Assembly (NCBI GenBank): GCA_964396505.1
Contig: CAYNFJ010000011.1
Span: 1-29,771, forward strand
Length of the DNA: 29,771 nt
Reading direction: 5' to 3'
Source: DQTL01 sp964396505
Lineage (GTDB): Bacteria > Bacteroidota > Bacteroidia > Flavobacteriales > Flavobacteriaceae
The position numbers and the translations under genes were made by a program. Positions 1 through 7,565 of this stretch are shown here, piece after piece (within the stretch, counting starts at the first letter, position 1; each line of letters begins with the position of its first letter). The notes beneath the pieces are model-generated. The model ran no database searches. It saw nothing but the letters and a program-made list of their open reading frames with translations, and was not told where the DNA came from.

Positions 1-190
1 GTTTTTTGCCATATTCCGCTTTTATATTGCCTTTCTGTTCAAATTCTACGATATATTTTCCGGTTTCCCAATTTGAAAGGGTAAGTTCATTATTGATTGC
101 TTTAAAAGCTCTTGTCTTTGCTTTTATATAATTTACACTTATTTTTTCAATAAGTTCTTTATATTCTTTATTTTCAAATAGTTTTATCAT
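1..190 (-). CDS. DUF1016 / YhcG-type putative nuclease, N-terminal fragment (runs off window edge)
   Basis: This is the 5' end of a gene read on the minus strand from an ATG at 188-190. It stays open to base 1 and gives 63 residues. The peptide is rich in Lys and Glu. It contains the run LSNWETGKYIVEFEQKGN followed by IKAEYGKK, which matches the pattern W..G..I.E.EQ.G..(R/K)AEYGK at the start of the DUF1016 N-terminal domain (YhcG family). That family is linked to PDDEXK nucleases and is often found near restriction or mobile loci. The nuclease domain itself would lie outside the window, so nothing can be said about its catalytic residues. The assignment rests on remembered family pattern. 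A palindrome sits just upstream of the start and may be its operator. Confidence 0.72.
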   Translation of the reverse strand, partial: MIKLFENKEYKELIEKISVNYIKAKTRAFKAINNELTLSNWETGKYIVEFEQKGNIKAEYGKK

Positions 191-208
191 TATACTATTC
201 TATTCTAA

Positions 209-233
209 AAAAGTGAGACAGTGTCACACTTTT
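209..233. repeat. 25-bp inverted repeat upstream of the DUF1016 gene (candidate operator)
   Basis: The arms are AAAAGTGAGACA (209-220) and TGTCACACTTTT (222-233), centred on G221. Eleven of 12 positions pair, with one A/A mismatch. The repeat lies 19 bp upstream of the DUF1016 start and downstream of a possible -7 element at 247-254, which is a usual place for a repressor site. No T tract beyond the stem suggests a terminator. Confidence 0.5.
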
Positions 234-246
234 CTGTTTCTTTGCA

Positions 247-254
247 CAAATCTA
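247..254 (-). promoter_or_regulatory. Candidate -7 element (TAGATTTG) for the DUF1016 gene
   Basis: Read on the minus strand this is TAGATTTG, a full match to the Bacteroidota -7 consensus TAnnTTTG. No clear -33 TTG was found at the expected distance, so support is modest. Confidence 0.35.
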
Positions 255-346
255 AATACTTTTTGATAAATCACGTATTTATTTTAGATGCTGATTTTAT
301 GATATTTGTCTCTTCTAATGCTTCACAATGAGTATTTATAAACATA

Positions 347-374
347 AAAAGACCACCCGTTCAGGTGGTCTTTT
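347..374 (-). terminator. Intrinsic terminator after the ferredoxin gene
   Basis: Arms AAAAGACCACC (347-357) and GGTGGTCTTTT (364-374) form a perfect 11-bp stem with a 6-nt loop. It lies 22 bp past the ferredoxin stop codon and is followed on the minus strand by more T residues. Because A and T runs flank both sides, it could work in both directions and also separate the DUF1016 gene. Confidence 0.85.
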
Positions 375-396
375 ATCATTTGTCGGTTATAGGAGC

Positions 397-750
397 TTAT
401 TCTCCGTGTAACCAAGTTTTTTTAGCCATCAATTGTTCTTCGGTTTCTTCGTGATCTTCATCAGGAACACAAGCATCTACCGGACATACAGAGGCACATT
501 GAGGCTCGTCGTGGAATCCTTTACATTCTGTACATTTATCGGTAATGATAAAGTAGAATTCATCAGATTTTGCTTCAAATTCTTCATCGGCATCTACAGT
601 TTCTCCATTGCTGGGAAGGGTAACTTCACCGGATAATGAAGTACCGTCTGCGTAAGACCATTCTTGATCCGGTTCGTAAATAGCGGTGTTTGGACATTCA
701 GATATACAAGCATCGCAGTTGATACAATCGTCAGTTATTTTAATTGCCAT
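397..750 (-). CDS. 2[4Fe-4S] dicluster ferredoxin
   Basis: A small, acidic, soluble electron carrier of 117 residues. The first motif is C9-x2-C12-x2-C15-x3-C19-P. The second is C73-x2-C76-x8-C85-x3-C89-P, in which the longer eight-residue spacing resembles the Alvin/Chromatium-type second cluster. The roughly 50-residue stretch between the motifs is longer than in clostridial ferredoxins and is rich in acidic and polar residues. The first cysteines of each motif bind one cluster together with the last cysteine of the other motif. The gene is monocistronic, divergent from korA across 263 bp, and ends at a strong terminator. Its position next to 2-oxoglutarate:ferredoxin oxidoreductase makes it the likely electron acceptor of that enzyme. 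The partnership is inferred from context; the ferredoxin identity is clear. Confidence 0.93.
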   Translation of the reverse strand: MAIKITDDCINCDACISECPNTAIYEPDQEWSYADGTSLSGEVTLPSNGETVDADEEFEAKSDEFYFIITDKCTECKGFHDEPQCASVCPVDACVPDEDHEETEEQLMAKKTWLHGE

Positions 751-778
751 AATTCTTTATTTTTAAATTAATGAGATA

Positions 779-813
779 CAAAAGTACTAAATTTTGAGTT
801 TAATAATTCAAAA
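779..813 (-). promoter_or_regulatory. Candidate promoter of the ferredoxin gene
   Basis: On the minus strand the -7 element is TACTTTTG (779-786), which fits TAnnTTTG. A TTTTG at 809-813 lies 22 bp upstream and could be the -33 element. An imperfect inverted repeat (785-819) overlaps both elements. Confidence 0.5.
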
Positions 814-819
814 TTAGTA
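785..819. repeat. Imperfect inverted repeat overlapping the ferredoxin promoter
   Basis: The left arm TACTAAATTTTGA (785-797) pairs with the right arm TCAAAATTAGTA (808-819) over 12 bp with one bulged A, leaving a 10-nt centre. It covers the space between the proposed -7 and -33 elements of the ferredoxin promoter, so it may be a regulator binding site. Its AT-rich composition makes chance a real alternative. Confidence 0.35.
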
Positions 820-952
820 ATTTAGAATGATTATAAATAGTGAATGTTGTAAAAATACTTCTTTTAGAGCAGCGTATAGGGTGTTTTATAGCTGATATTT
901 ATCATATTTTATATCAAACTTTTTATTTCACTAAAAAATCCTTAAAGAAAAC

Positions 953-981
953 TTGCAAACTCTAAATTTTTAGTAATTTTG
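953..981 (+). promoter_or_regulatory. Candidate promoter of korAB
   Basis: TTG at 953-955 and TAATTTTG at 974-981 are separated by 18 bp and fit the Bacteroidota -33/-7 pattern. Transcription would begin about 25-30 nt upstream of the korA ATG at 1014. Confidence 0.6.
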
Positions 982-1013
982 GCAGTCTAAAATCAAGTTT
1001 AATTACATATTTT

Positions 1014-2735
1014 ATGATAACTGACAGCAAAAACAATACAACCCCCAAAGATAGTGTGGTTGTAGAGAATGTAGTCATTCGTTTCGTGGGAGATTCCGGT
1101 GACGGAATGCAGTTAACCGGTACCCAGTTTTCGGATACTTCGGCTATGTTTGGTAATGACATTGCAACTTTTCCCAATTATCCATCTGAAATTAGAGCTC
1201 CTCAGGGCAGTTTATATGGCGTATCGGGTTTTCAAGTTCAAATAGGTAGTTTGGATATTACTACTCCGGGAGATAGTGTTGACTTATTAGTCGCTATGAA
1301 TCCTGCCGGTCTTAAAACCAATTTAAGCGCCCTGAAACCCGGGCAAATGCTTATTGTGGATACCGATTCTTTTACTAAAAAGAATTTGGAGAAAGCCCAT
1401 TATGACAGTAACCCGTTAGAAGATGGAAGTTTAGACAACTACAAGGTTATTGAAGTAGCGATGACTTCTCTTACTAAAGAAGCCTTAAAAGATATGGGCT
1501 TGGACAATAAGAGTGTCATACGAAGTAAAAATATGTTTGCTTTGGGAATGGTCTATTTTATTTATAACCGATCTATGGATCATACCATTGACTTTTTTCA
1601 AAAGAAATTTAAGAAAAAACCTACTATTGTAGAGGCAAATACCAAGGTGTTAAAAGCCGGCTATTATTTTGCTGAAACCATGGAAATTATCGCGACTACT
1701 TACCAAATAGCTCCGGCTACCATGGATAAGGGTATTTATAGAATGATTAATGGGAATACAGCAACGGCTTGGGGATTATTGGCAGCATCTCAAAACTCCG
1801 GTTTTGANNNNNNNNNNNNNNNNNNNNNNNNNNNNNNNNNNNNNNNNNNNNNNNNNNNNNNNNNNNNNNNNNNNNNNNNNNNNNNNNNNNNNNNNNNNNN
1901 NNNNNNNATTGTCAATGTACAACGTGGAGGACCTTCTACAGGCTTACCGACCAAAACAGAGCAATCTGATTTGTTGCAAGCTATGTACGGACGAAATGGA
2001 GAAAGTCCCGTTATCGTAATTGCCGCCAGTACACCTAGTAATTCTTTTGATTTTGCTTATGAAGCTTGTAAATTGGCATTGGAACACATGACACCGGTTA
2101 TTTTGTTAACCGATGGTTATATTGCCAATGGTTCTGCTCCTTGGAAGATTAAAAAAGCAGCTGATATGCCTCCAATAGGCAATCAGGTGGTAAAAGAAGG
2201 AACAAATCATGTGCCTTATAAGAGAGATGAAAAAAGTTTAGCTCGTAATTGGGCTATCCCCGGAACTCCTAATCTGGAACATCGTGTAGGTGGTTTAGAA
2301 AAAGATAAAACAACCGGTAATGTATCACAAGAACCTTTAAATCATCAATTTCAAACAGAAATACGTGCTGAGAAAGTAAGACGTGTTCAAGATTATATTC
2401 CTGAAATACATCCGGAATATCAAGAAGCAGGAGATTTGTTAGTTGTAGGATGGGGTGGAACTTATGGAAGCTTAAATGCAGCGGTAAATCAAATGAACCA
2501 AGAGGGCTATAAAGTTGGTCATCTGCATTTTAATTATATCAATCCACTACCCAAAAACACCTTGGATCAACTGAAGAAATTTAAGAAAGTTATCGTGTGT
2601 GAGTTGAATGCCGGACAAATGGTTCAAGTGTTGAAAAATAATTATCAAGAGATTGATTATTTACAATACAACAAAGCGCAAGGGTTGCCTTTTACTACAT
2701 TGGAATTAACAGAGAAATTTAAGCAAGTATTATAA
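1014..2735 (+). CDS. korA: 2-oxoglutarate:ferredoxin oxidoreductase, fused gamma/alpha subunit (interrupted by assembly gap)
   Basis: With KorB this enzyme converts 2-oxoglutarate and CoA to succinyl-CoA and CO2, passing two electrons to ferredoxin in the cytoplasm. Residues about 20-210 form the gamma-type domain (IRFVGDSGDGMQ, then FPNYPSEIRAPQGSLYG). The rest is the alpha-type pyrimidine-binding region, with IVNVQRGGPSTGLPTKTEQ just after the gap and the C-terminal VVGWGGTYGSL domain. A run of 100 N (1808-1907) replaces part of the alpha domain. The frame resumes correctly only by the count of N. The family usually has about 75-80 residues here, so the true protein is probably near 615-620 residues instead of the apparent 573. 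The korB start follows the stop by 2 nt. Substrate choice (2-oxoglutarate rather than another 2-oxoacid) is by family similarity. Confidence 0.93.
   Translation: MITDSKNNTTPKDSVVVENVVIRFVGDSGDGMQLTGTQFSDTSAMFGNDIATFPNYPSEIRAPQGSLYGVSGFQVQIGSLDITTPGDSVDLLVAMNPAGLKTNLSALKPGQMLIVDTDSFTKKNLEKAHYDSNPLEDGSLDNYKVIEVAMTSLTKEALKDMGLDNKSVIRSKNMFALGMVYFIYNRSMDHTIDFFQKKFKKKPTIVEANTKVLKAGYYFAETMEIIATTYQIAPATMDKGIYRMINGNTATAWGLLAASQNSGFXXXXXXXXXXXXXXXXXXXXXXXXXXXXXXXXXXIVNVQRGGPSTGLPTKTEQSDLLQAMYGRNGESPVIVIAASTPSNSFDFAYEACKLALEHMTPVILLTDGYIANGSAPWKIKKAADMPPIGNQVVKEGTNHVPYKRDEKSLARNWAIPGTPNLEHRVGGLEKDKTTGNVSQEPLNHQFQTEIRAEKVRRVQDYIPEIHPEYQEAGDLLVVGWGGTYGSLNAAVNQMNQEGYKVGHLHFNYINPLPKNTLDQLKKFKKVIVCELNAGQMVQVLKNNYQEIDYLQYNKAQGLPFTTLELTEKFKQVL
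1808..1907. other. Assembly gap (100 N) inside korA
   Basis: Exactly 100 N, the usual placeholder for a gap of unknown length. From remembered family sequences the missing part should include the SYPITPAS segment and a conserved Glu region of the alpha subunit, about 230-240 nt. Confidence 0.97.
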
Positions 2736-2737
2736 TC

Positions 2738-3748
2738 ATGGAAAATACAGCAACAAAATATACATTTAAAGATTATCAGAGTGATCAAGAGGTGCGTTGG
2801 TGCCCGGGTTGTGATGATTATGTCATTTTAAGATCGATTCAAAAAGCGTTGCCGGAAACAGGCGTCAAGAAAGAAAATGTCGTGTTTATTTCCGGAATTG
2901 GTTGTTCATCCCGTTTTCCATATTATATGGATACGTATGGAATGCACAGTATTCACGGTAGAGCAGCTGCTATAGCCACCGGTGCAAAACTAGCCAATCC
3001 TGAACTAAGTGTTTGGGTAGCGAGTGGTGACGGAGATTCTATGGCAATTGGTGGAAATCATTTTATCCATGTGCTGCGTAGAAATGTAGATATCAACTAC
3101 ATTCTTTTCAATAACGAAATCTACGGATTGACCAAAGGGCAGTTTTCACCTACTTCATTATTAGGACAGAAAACCAAAACATCTCCTTACGGAAATACAC
3201 AACCACCATTTAACCCGGGAGAATTGGCTATTGGTTCCAGAGCACGATTTTTTGCCCGTTTAGGTGGTAATGTCCCTAAAGAAATGACCCAAGTTTTTAT
3301 AGAAGCTGAAAAATTTAAAGGAACTTCTTTGGTTGAAATATTACAAAATTGTGTCATATTCAATGACGGATGTTATACCAAATATACAGATAAAGCGGTC
3401 AAAGATGAGATGCAAATTCATCTGGAACATGGAAAACCCATGATTTTCGGTAAAGAACGCAATAAAGGATTGGTGCTAAACGGATTGAAACTAGAAGTGG
3501 TTACTTTAGGAGAAAATGGAATTACCGAAGCCGATTTATTGGTTCACGATGCCCATGAACCCGATATTACCTTGCATGCAATGTTAGTGCGTTTGGAATA
3601 TCCTTTGGCTACCGGAGTAATCAGAAGTGTTGAAGAACCTACCTTTGGAGAACGAGAACGTGAATTGGTCAATAGGGTGACGGAGAGTTCTCGATTTAAG
3701 TCTGTTGATGATTTGTTTTTCTCCGGAGAAACCTATGAAGTAAAATAG
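2738..3748 (+). CDS. korB: 2-oxoglutarate:ferredoxin oxidoreductase, beta subunit
   Basis: This subunit binds thiamine diphosphate and the [4Fe-4S] cluster. It has 336 residues. The cluster-binding cysteines include C22 and C25 in WCPGC, C56 in SGIGCSS, and a later Cys near residue 206 or 213. The ThDP/Mg motif is GDGDSMAIGGNHF, followed by NNEIYGLTKGQ, both typical of KorB. GRAAAIATGAKLANP is also a family signature. Only two bases separate it from korA, so the two are co-transcribed and probably translationally coupled. A hairpin and a -7 motif lie between korB and nuoA, so the nuo operon may also have its own start. The subunit identity is secure; reaction direction (oxidative TCA use versus reductive carboxylation) cannot be read from sequence. 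Confidence 0.96.
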   Translation: MENTATKYTFKDYQSDQEVRWCPGCDDYVILRSIQKALPETGVKKENVVFISGIGCSSRFPYYMDTYGMHSIHGRAAAIATGAKLANPELSVWVASGDGDSMAIGGNHFIHVLRRNVDINYILFNNEIYGLTKGQFSPTSLLGQKTKTSPYGNTQPPFNPGELAIGSRARFFARLGGNVPKEMTQVFIEAEKFKGTSLVEILQNCVIFNDGCYTKYTDKAVKDEMQIHLEHGKPMIFGKERNKGLVLNGLKLEVVTLGENGITEADLLVHDAHEPDITLHAMLVRLEYPLATGVIRSVEEPTFGERERELVNRVTESSRFKSVDDLFFSGETYEVK

Positions 3749-3750
3749 TT

Positions 3751-3781
3751 GCTAAAAGATGAGATTAGTCATTTTTTTAGC
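3751..3781 (+). other. Hairpin between korB and nuoA
   Basis: GCTAAAAGATGA (3751-3762) can pair with TCATTTTTTTAGC (3769-3781), with one G-U pair and one bulged T, around the loop GATTAG. The T run lies inside the stem and not after it, so this is at best a weak terminator. It may act as an RNA stability or attenuation element between kor and nuo. Confidence 0.4.
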
Positions 3782-3794
3782 TTGAGGAATAGAA

Positions 3795-3802
3795 TATTTT
3801 TG
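3795..3802 (+). promoter_or_regulatory. Candidate -7 element (TATTTTTG) for the nuo operon
   Basis: Full match to TAnnTTTG, 22 bp before the nuoA ATG. No TTG sits at the right -33 distance. It suggests nuo can be transcribed separately from korAB. Confidence 0.4.
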
Positions 3803-3824
3803 TACTCTTTAATAACAGAATAAT

Positions 3825-4175
3825 ATGGGAAATATAGCCATTGTTGTTTTTTTTCTTTCCGGTGTCGTTTTAGTAGCCGGTGCCAATGCACTGTCTAATT
3901 TAATTTCACCTAAATCAGACAATCTTAACAAACGCAAACCCTACGAAAGTGGGATGGAAACCATTGGACCCATTTGGGTACAATTCAAGGTAGGATACTA
4001 TTTGTATGCCATCCTGTTTTTATTGTTTGATGTAGAGGTTGCCTTTTTGGCACCTTGGGCGGTTGTTTACAAAAATATGGGTTTAGTCGCCTTAGTTGAA
4101 GTGTTAATATTCTTGCTTATCTTAGGTTTAGGCCTATTATATGCTTGGAAAAAAGAAGCCTTAAAATGGGAATAA
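3825..4175 (+). CDS. nuoA: Complex I subunit A
   Basis: A small membrane subunit of 116 residues with three predicted helices at about 1-22, 58-82 and 88-110. It contains the loop KPYESGMETIGP, which normally reads YE(C/S)G and contacts the quinone tunnel. In TM3 it carries FDVEVAFLAPW with the conserved Asp and Glu. First gene of the 11-gene nuo operon. Its last ten bases overlap the nuoB start, which suggests translational coupling. Length and motifs are normal for the family. Confidence 0.97.
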   Translation: MGNIAIVVFFLSGVVLVAGANALSNLISPKSDNLNKRKPYESGMETIGPIWVQFKVGYYLYAILFLLFDVEVAFLAPWAVVYKNMGLVALVEVLIFLLILGLGLLYAWKKEALKWE

Positions 4176-4744
4176 TAAAAAAGAAAGTACAACCTGCTCC
4201 GGAAGTTCCGGCAGATTTTCCGGGGCAAATCATTCCGGGTGGAAACGGCGGAAATATAGTAGTTACCAATTTAGATCAAGTGATTAACTGGGGTCGTAAG
4301 AACTCCCTGTGGTCTTTGTATTTTGGAACGAGTTGTTGCGCCATCGAAATGATGCAAACCGGTGCAGCTAGAAATGACTATTCACGTTTTGGATTTGAAG
4401 TAGCCAGACCTTCTCCCAGACAAGCAGACCTTATTATTATTGCAGGGACCATTGTCAATAAAATGGCACCTGTATTGAGAAGATTGTATGATCAAATGGC
4501 AGAACCTAAGTATGTTATTGCTATGGGTGCTTGTGCTATTTCAGGAGGTCCTTTTTTCTATAATAGCTACTCTGTGGTAAAGGGAGCTGACCATGTGATA
4601 CCGGTTGATGTATATGTGCCGGGTTGTCCTCCTCGTCCGGAAGCTTTGTTGGAAGGAATGATGAAACTACAGGAAAAAATAATGAAAGAACCTGCTACTA
4701 AAAGAGTTAATCCGGTAGATGGATTTGACGAAGGATTAAAATAG
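4166..4744 (+). CDS. nuoB: Complex I subunit B (cluster N2 subunit)
   Basis: A peripheral subunit of 192 residues that holds cluster N2, the last [4Fe-4S] centre before quinone. All four ligands are present: the tandem C57-C58 in GTSCCAIEM, C123 in MGACAISGG, and C154 in VPGCPPRPEA. The ATG at 4166 is preferred over an in-frame TTG at 4145 because it gives the normal N terminus and overlaps the nuoA stop by 10 bp. Retention of N2 means the electron path from NuoI to quinone is intact even though the NADH module genes are missing here. Confidence 0.97.
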   Translation: MGIIKKKVQPAPEVPADFPGQIIPGGNGGNIVVTNLDQVINWGRKNSLWSLYFGTSCCAIEMMQTGAARNDYSRFGFEVARPSPRQADLIIIAGTIVNKMAPVLRRLYDQMAEPKYVIAMGACAISGGPFFYNSYSVVKGADHVIPVDVYVPGCPPRPEALLEGMMKLQEKIMKEPATKRVNPVDGFDEGLK

Positions 4745-4773
4745 ATTGAATATTCTTTTTTAAAAAGAAAAAT

Positions 4774-5235
4774 ATGACTAACAACGAACTTCAAACACTG
4801 ATAGAACCCTGGTTCCCAAATCTCGAATTTAGCGAGGAAGCTTCTCAATTTCTTAACATTACAGTGCCTAAAGAGCATTTGCACGAGTTGATGTTGCAAT
4901 TGAGAAATACACCCGAAACACAATTTGACTACCTGTTTTGTGAGACAGGAATAGATTGGGGCGAAACACTGGGTGTTATTTATCACTTACGTTCTAGAAA
5001 ACACGGACATGAAATGGTGGTAAAAGTGCATACTTCTGATAGACAAAATGCTTCTATCGATACTGTGTGCGATATATGGAGAACTGCAGAATTACACGAA
5101 CGGGAAATTCACGATTTGTTTGGTATTAGTTTTAACAATCATCCCAATATGAACGTGTTGATTTTACCGGAAAATTGGGAAGGTTATCCGTTGCGAAAAG
5201 ATTATGTGGATGAAATTAATATGATAATACGTTAA
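4774..5235 (+). CDS. nuoC: Complex I subunit C (30 kDa type)
   Basis: A 153-residue peripheral-arm subunit without cofactors that packs against NuoD. Its signature is ELHEREIHDLFGISFNNHPN followed by LPENWEGYPLRKDY. It is separate from nuoD, unlike the fused nuoCD of enterobacteria and, from memory, of Bacteroides. The gene lies 29 bp after nuoB and 49 bp before the preferred nuoD ATG. Confidence 0.96.
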   Translation: MTNNELQTLIEPWFPNLEFSEEASQFLNITVPKEHLHELMLQLRNTPETQFDYLFCETGIDWGETLGVIYHLRSRKHGHEMVVKVHTSDRQNASIDTVCDIWRTAELHEREIHDLFGISFNNHPNMNVLILPENWEGYPLRKDYVDEINMIIR

Positions 5236-5284
5236 TAAATTAGTTGTCAATAAGTTTGGCTTTTTGACGATAAAAAATAGTAGT

Positions 5285-6409
5285 ATGGCACAAGAAACTA
5301 TTGTAAAAGACCCTTTCAAAACGGAAGAATATATGATAAACATGGGACCGCAGCACCCTGCGACTCATGGAGTTCTTCGTTTATTACTAACCATTGATGG
5401 GGAGATTATAAAGAAAGTAGAACCCGATTTAGGTTTTATCCATCGTTCTATTGAAAAAATGTGTGAACGCGATTCTTATCAACAGATTGTACATCTGACT
5501 GACAGAATGGATTACTTATCTTCTCATATTAACAATGAAGCGGTTTGTTTGGCTGTAGAAAATGCGTTGGAATTGGAAGTTCCGGAGCGTGTCAAAGTAA
5601 TTAGAACCATCATTGGAGAATTGACTCGTATTGCATCGCATACCTTGTGGTGGGGTGTTATGGGAATGGATTTAGGTGCTTTGACTACCTATTTTTACGG
5701 ATTTAGAGATCGGGAGTTAATCAATGATATTTTTGAAGAAACTTGTGGTGCCAGATTGACGATGAATTACAATATTCCCGGCGGTTTAATGTTTGATATT
5801 CACCCTAATTTTGTACAAAGAACCAAGGATTTTGTCAAGCATTTTAAGACGAAATTACCGGAATATGATCAATTATTGACCGGTAATATCATTTTCCAAA
5901 AACGTATGAAAGGCGTAGGGGTATTGTCTAAAGAAGATGCTATTAGTTACGGTGTATCAGGACCGGTAGCCAGGGGTTCCGGTGTGGAAAGTGATATTAG
6001 AAAAATTCATCCCTATTCTGCATTTGATCGTGTGAATTTTAAGGAACCTTTATATACAACAGGTGATTCTTTTTCTCGCTACAAAGTGAGAATTGATGAA
6101 ATGTGGGAGTCCCTGTCTATCATTGAACAATTGATAGATAATATTCCGGAAGGTGATTATAAAGTAGCTACCAAGGCGGTCATTAAATTGCCTAAAGGCG
6201 AGTTTTATCAACGAGTAGAAACGGCTCGTGGGGAATTGGGTGTTTACATCAATAGTGATGGAAAGAAAAATCCGTATCGTGTGAAATTCCGTTCACCCGG
6301 ATTCTCTAATTTATCGGCTCTAAATCATATGGCAGTAGGAAGCAAGATAGGAGATTTGGTAGCGATGATGGCGACTTTGGATTTAGTAGTACCTGATATA
6401 GATAGATAG
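5285..6409 (+). CDS. nuoD: Complex I subunit D (49 kDa type, quinone site)
   Basis: A 374-residue subunit related to the [NiFe]-hydrogenase large subunit; with NuoB it forms the quinone pocket. GPQHPATHGVLR gives H28, which corresponds to the quinone-site His (His38 in Thermus). DRMDYLSS gives Y77, which corresponds to Tyr87; the 49-residue spacing is preserved. The ATG at 5285 is chosen over an in-frame TTG at 5264. The next gene is nuoH, only 57 bp away, whereas full 14-gene operons carry nuoE, nuoF and nuoG at this point. The coding sequence is complete, so no sign of a recent broken deletion is seen in it. Confidence 0.97.
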   Translation: MAQETIVKDPFKTEEYMINMGPQHPATHGVLRLLLTIDGEIIKKVEPDLGFIHRSIEKMCERDSYQQIVHLTDRMDYLSSHINNEAVCLAVENALELEVPERVKVIRTIIGELTRIASHTLWWGVMGMDLGALTTYFYGFRDRELINDIFEETCGARLTMNYNIPGGLMFDIHPNFVQRTKDFVKHFKTKLPEYDQLLTGNIIFQKRMKGVGVLSKEDAISYGVSGPVARGSGVESDIRKIHPYSAFDRVNFKEPLYTTGDSFSRYKVRIDEMWESLSIIEQLIDNIPEGDYKVATKAVIKLPKGEFYQRVETARGELGVYINSDGKKNPYRVKFRSPGFSNLSALNHMAVGSKIGDLVAMMATLDLVVPDIDR

Positions 6410-6428
6410 TTTAACCAATAAATGATAA

Positions 6429-6452
6429 GCATGGTACACTAGGTGCCAATGC
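6429..6452 (+). other. Hairpin in the nuoD-nuoH spacer
   Basis: GCATGGTAC (6429-6437) pairs with GTGCCAATGC (6443-6452) with one bulged A and one G-U pair, around the loop ACTAG. It is more GC-rich than its surroundings and has no following T run, so it looks like an intercistronic RNA element and not a terminator. It sits where nuoE-F-G are found in 14-gene operons. Confidence 0.45.
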
Positions 6453-6466
6453 GATAAAATAATAAA

Positions 6467-7540
6467 ATGATGAACATACCTTTACTATTACCAACAGAGT
6501 GGGTTCATGAACTGTTGACGGGCTGGATGTCACCAACAGCTGCCGGTATTGTAGAAATGGTTTTAATCGCCATTGCATATTTAGCCTTTTTTGCCGTAGC
6601 AGGGCTCTATTTAGTGCTTTTAGAACGTAAAGTAGCCGGTTGGATTCAATTGCGATTGGGTCCCAATCGAGTCGGATTTTGGGGCATTTTCCAAACCATT
6701 GCCGATGCACTAAAGCTGGTGTCCAAAGAGCTGACAGGAACGATCAAAGCCGATAAATTTTTATACAATCTAGCACCGTATTTTCCTATTGTTGCTGCTT
6801 TGATATCCCTATCTGTATTTGCTTTTTCCAAATCTTTACAAGCCTTTGATATCAATATCGGTTTGTTTTTCTTGACAGCGGTTTCCTCTATTGGGGTTAT
6901 CGGAATATTGATAGGAGGCTATGGAAGTAATAACAAATATGCTTTAATAGGCGCTATGCGTAGTGGGGTTCAGGTAATCAGCTATGAATTGTCAGTAGGC
7001 TTATCATTATTAACAATGGTTTTACTTACCGGATCTCTGCAATTATCAGAAATTATCGAAACACAACGTACCGGCGGGTGGTTAATCGTGCAAGGACATA
7101 TTCCTGCTATTATCGCTTTTGTCATTTATATGATTGCCGGAACAGCTGAGACCAATAGAGCACCCTTTGACTTGGTCGAAGCAGAGTCTGAGTTGGGAGC
7201 CGGATATCACACAGAATATTCGGGAATGAAATTTGCCTATTTTTTCTTAGCGGAATTTATTAATATGTTTATCATTGCGGCCATTGCTACTACCGTATTT
7301 TTCGGAGGTTGGTTATCTCCCTTTGGAATTACAGACGGTATTTTTTGGCTACAACCCTTTTGGTTTATTTTAAAAGTATTTCTCATTATCTTATTGATGA
7401 TGTTTTTCAGATGGACCTATCCCCGCTTACGAATAGATCAGGTATTGACATTGGAATGGAAATATTTATTACCATTGAATCTGATGAACATCGTTTTAAT
7501 GGCCATAATGATTTGGTTAGGATTTACAATTTCATGGTAG
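6467..7540 (+). CDS. nuoH: Complex I subunit H
   Basis: A membrane subunit of 357 residues with about eight helices that joins the peripheral arm to the proton-pumping arm and lines the quinone tunnel. ERKVAGWIQLRLGPNRVG and GIFQTIADALKLVSKE are the family signature near residues 50-90. AETNRAPFDLVEAESELGAG and the following YHTEYSGMKF form the conserved acidic loop. Two ATG codons occur in a row and the first is used here. Nothing is truncated. Confidence 0.97.
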   Translation: MMNIPLLLPTEWVHELLTGWMSPTAAGIVEMVLIAIAYLAFFAVAGLYLVLLERKVAGWIQLRLGPNRVGFWGIFQTIADALKLVSKELTGTIKADKFLYNLAPYFPIVAALISLSVFAFSKSLQAFDINIGLFFLTAVSSIGVIGILIGGYGSNNKYALIGAMRSGVQVISYELSVGLSLLTMVLLTGSLQLSEIIETQRTGGWLIVQGHIPAIIAFVIYMIAGTAETNRAPFDLVEAESELGAGYHTEYSGMKFAYFFLAEFINMFIIAAIATTVFFGGWLSPFGITDGIFWLQPFWFILKVFLIILLMMFFRWTYPRLRIDQVLTLEWKYLLPLNLMNIVLMAIMIWLGFTISW

Positions 7541-7565
7541 TTTACTGCTAATATTATAAAGAATT

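Noticed and set aside
962..973. Short palindrome CTAAATTTTTAG within the korA promoter
   Set aside because: Five paired bases of A/T-rich sequence between promoter elements; not distinguishable from chance.
4145..4165. TTG start giving a longer NuoB
   Set aside because: The extra seven residues are within nuoA coding sequence; the ATG at 4166 gives the normal NuoB N terminus.
4464..4477. Sigma-54-like promoter TGGCAC-N5-TTG
   Set aside because: It is within nuoB coding sequence (Met-Ala-Pro-Val), lacks the final C of the -12 element, and no activator site was seen.
5264..5284. TTG start giving a longer NuoD
   Set aside because: The ATG at 5285 is a standard start and the added residues are unlike the family.
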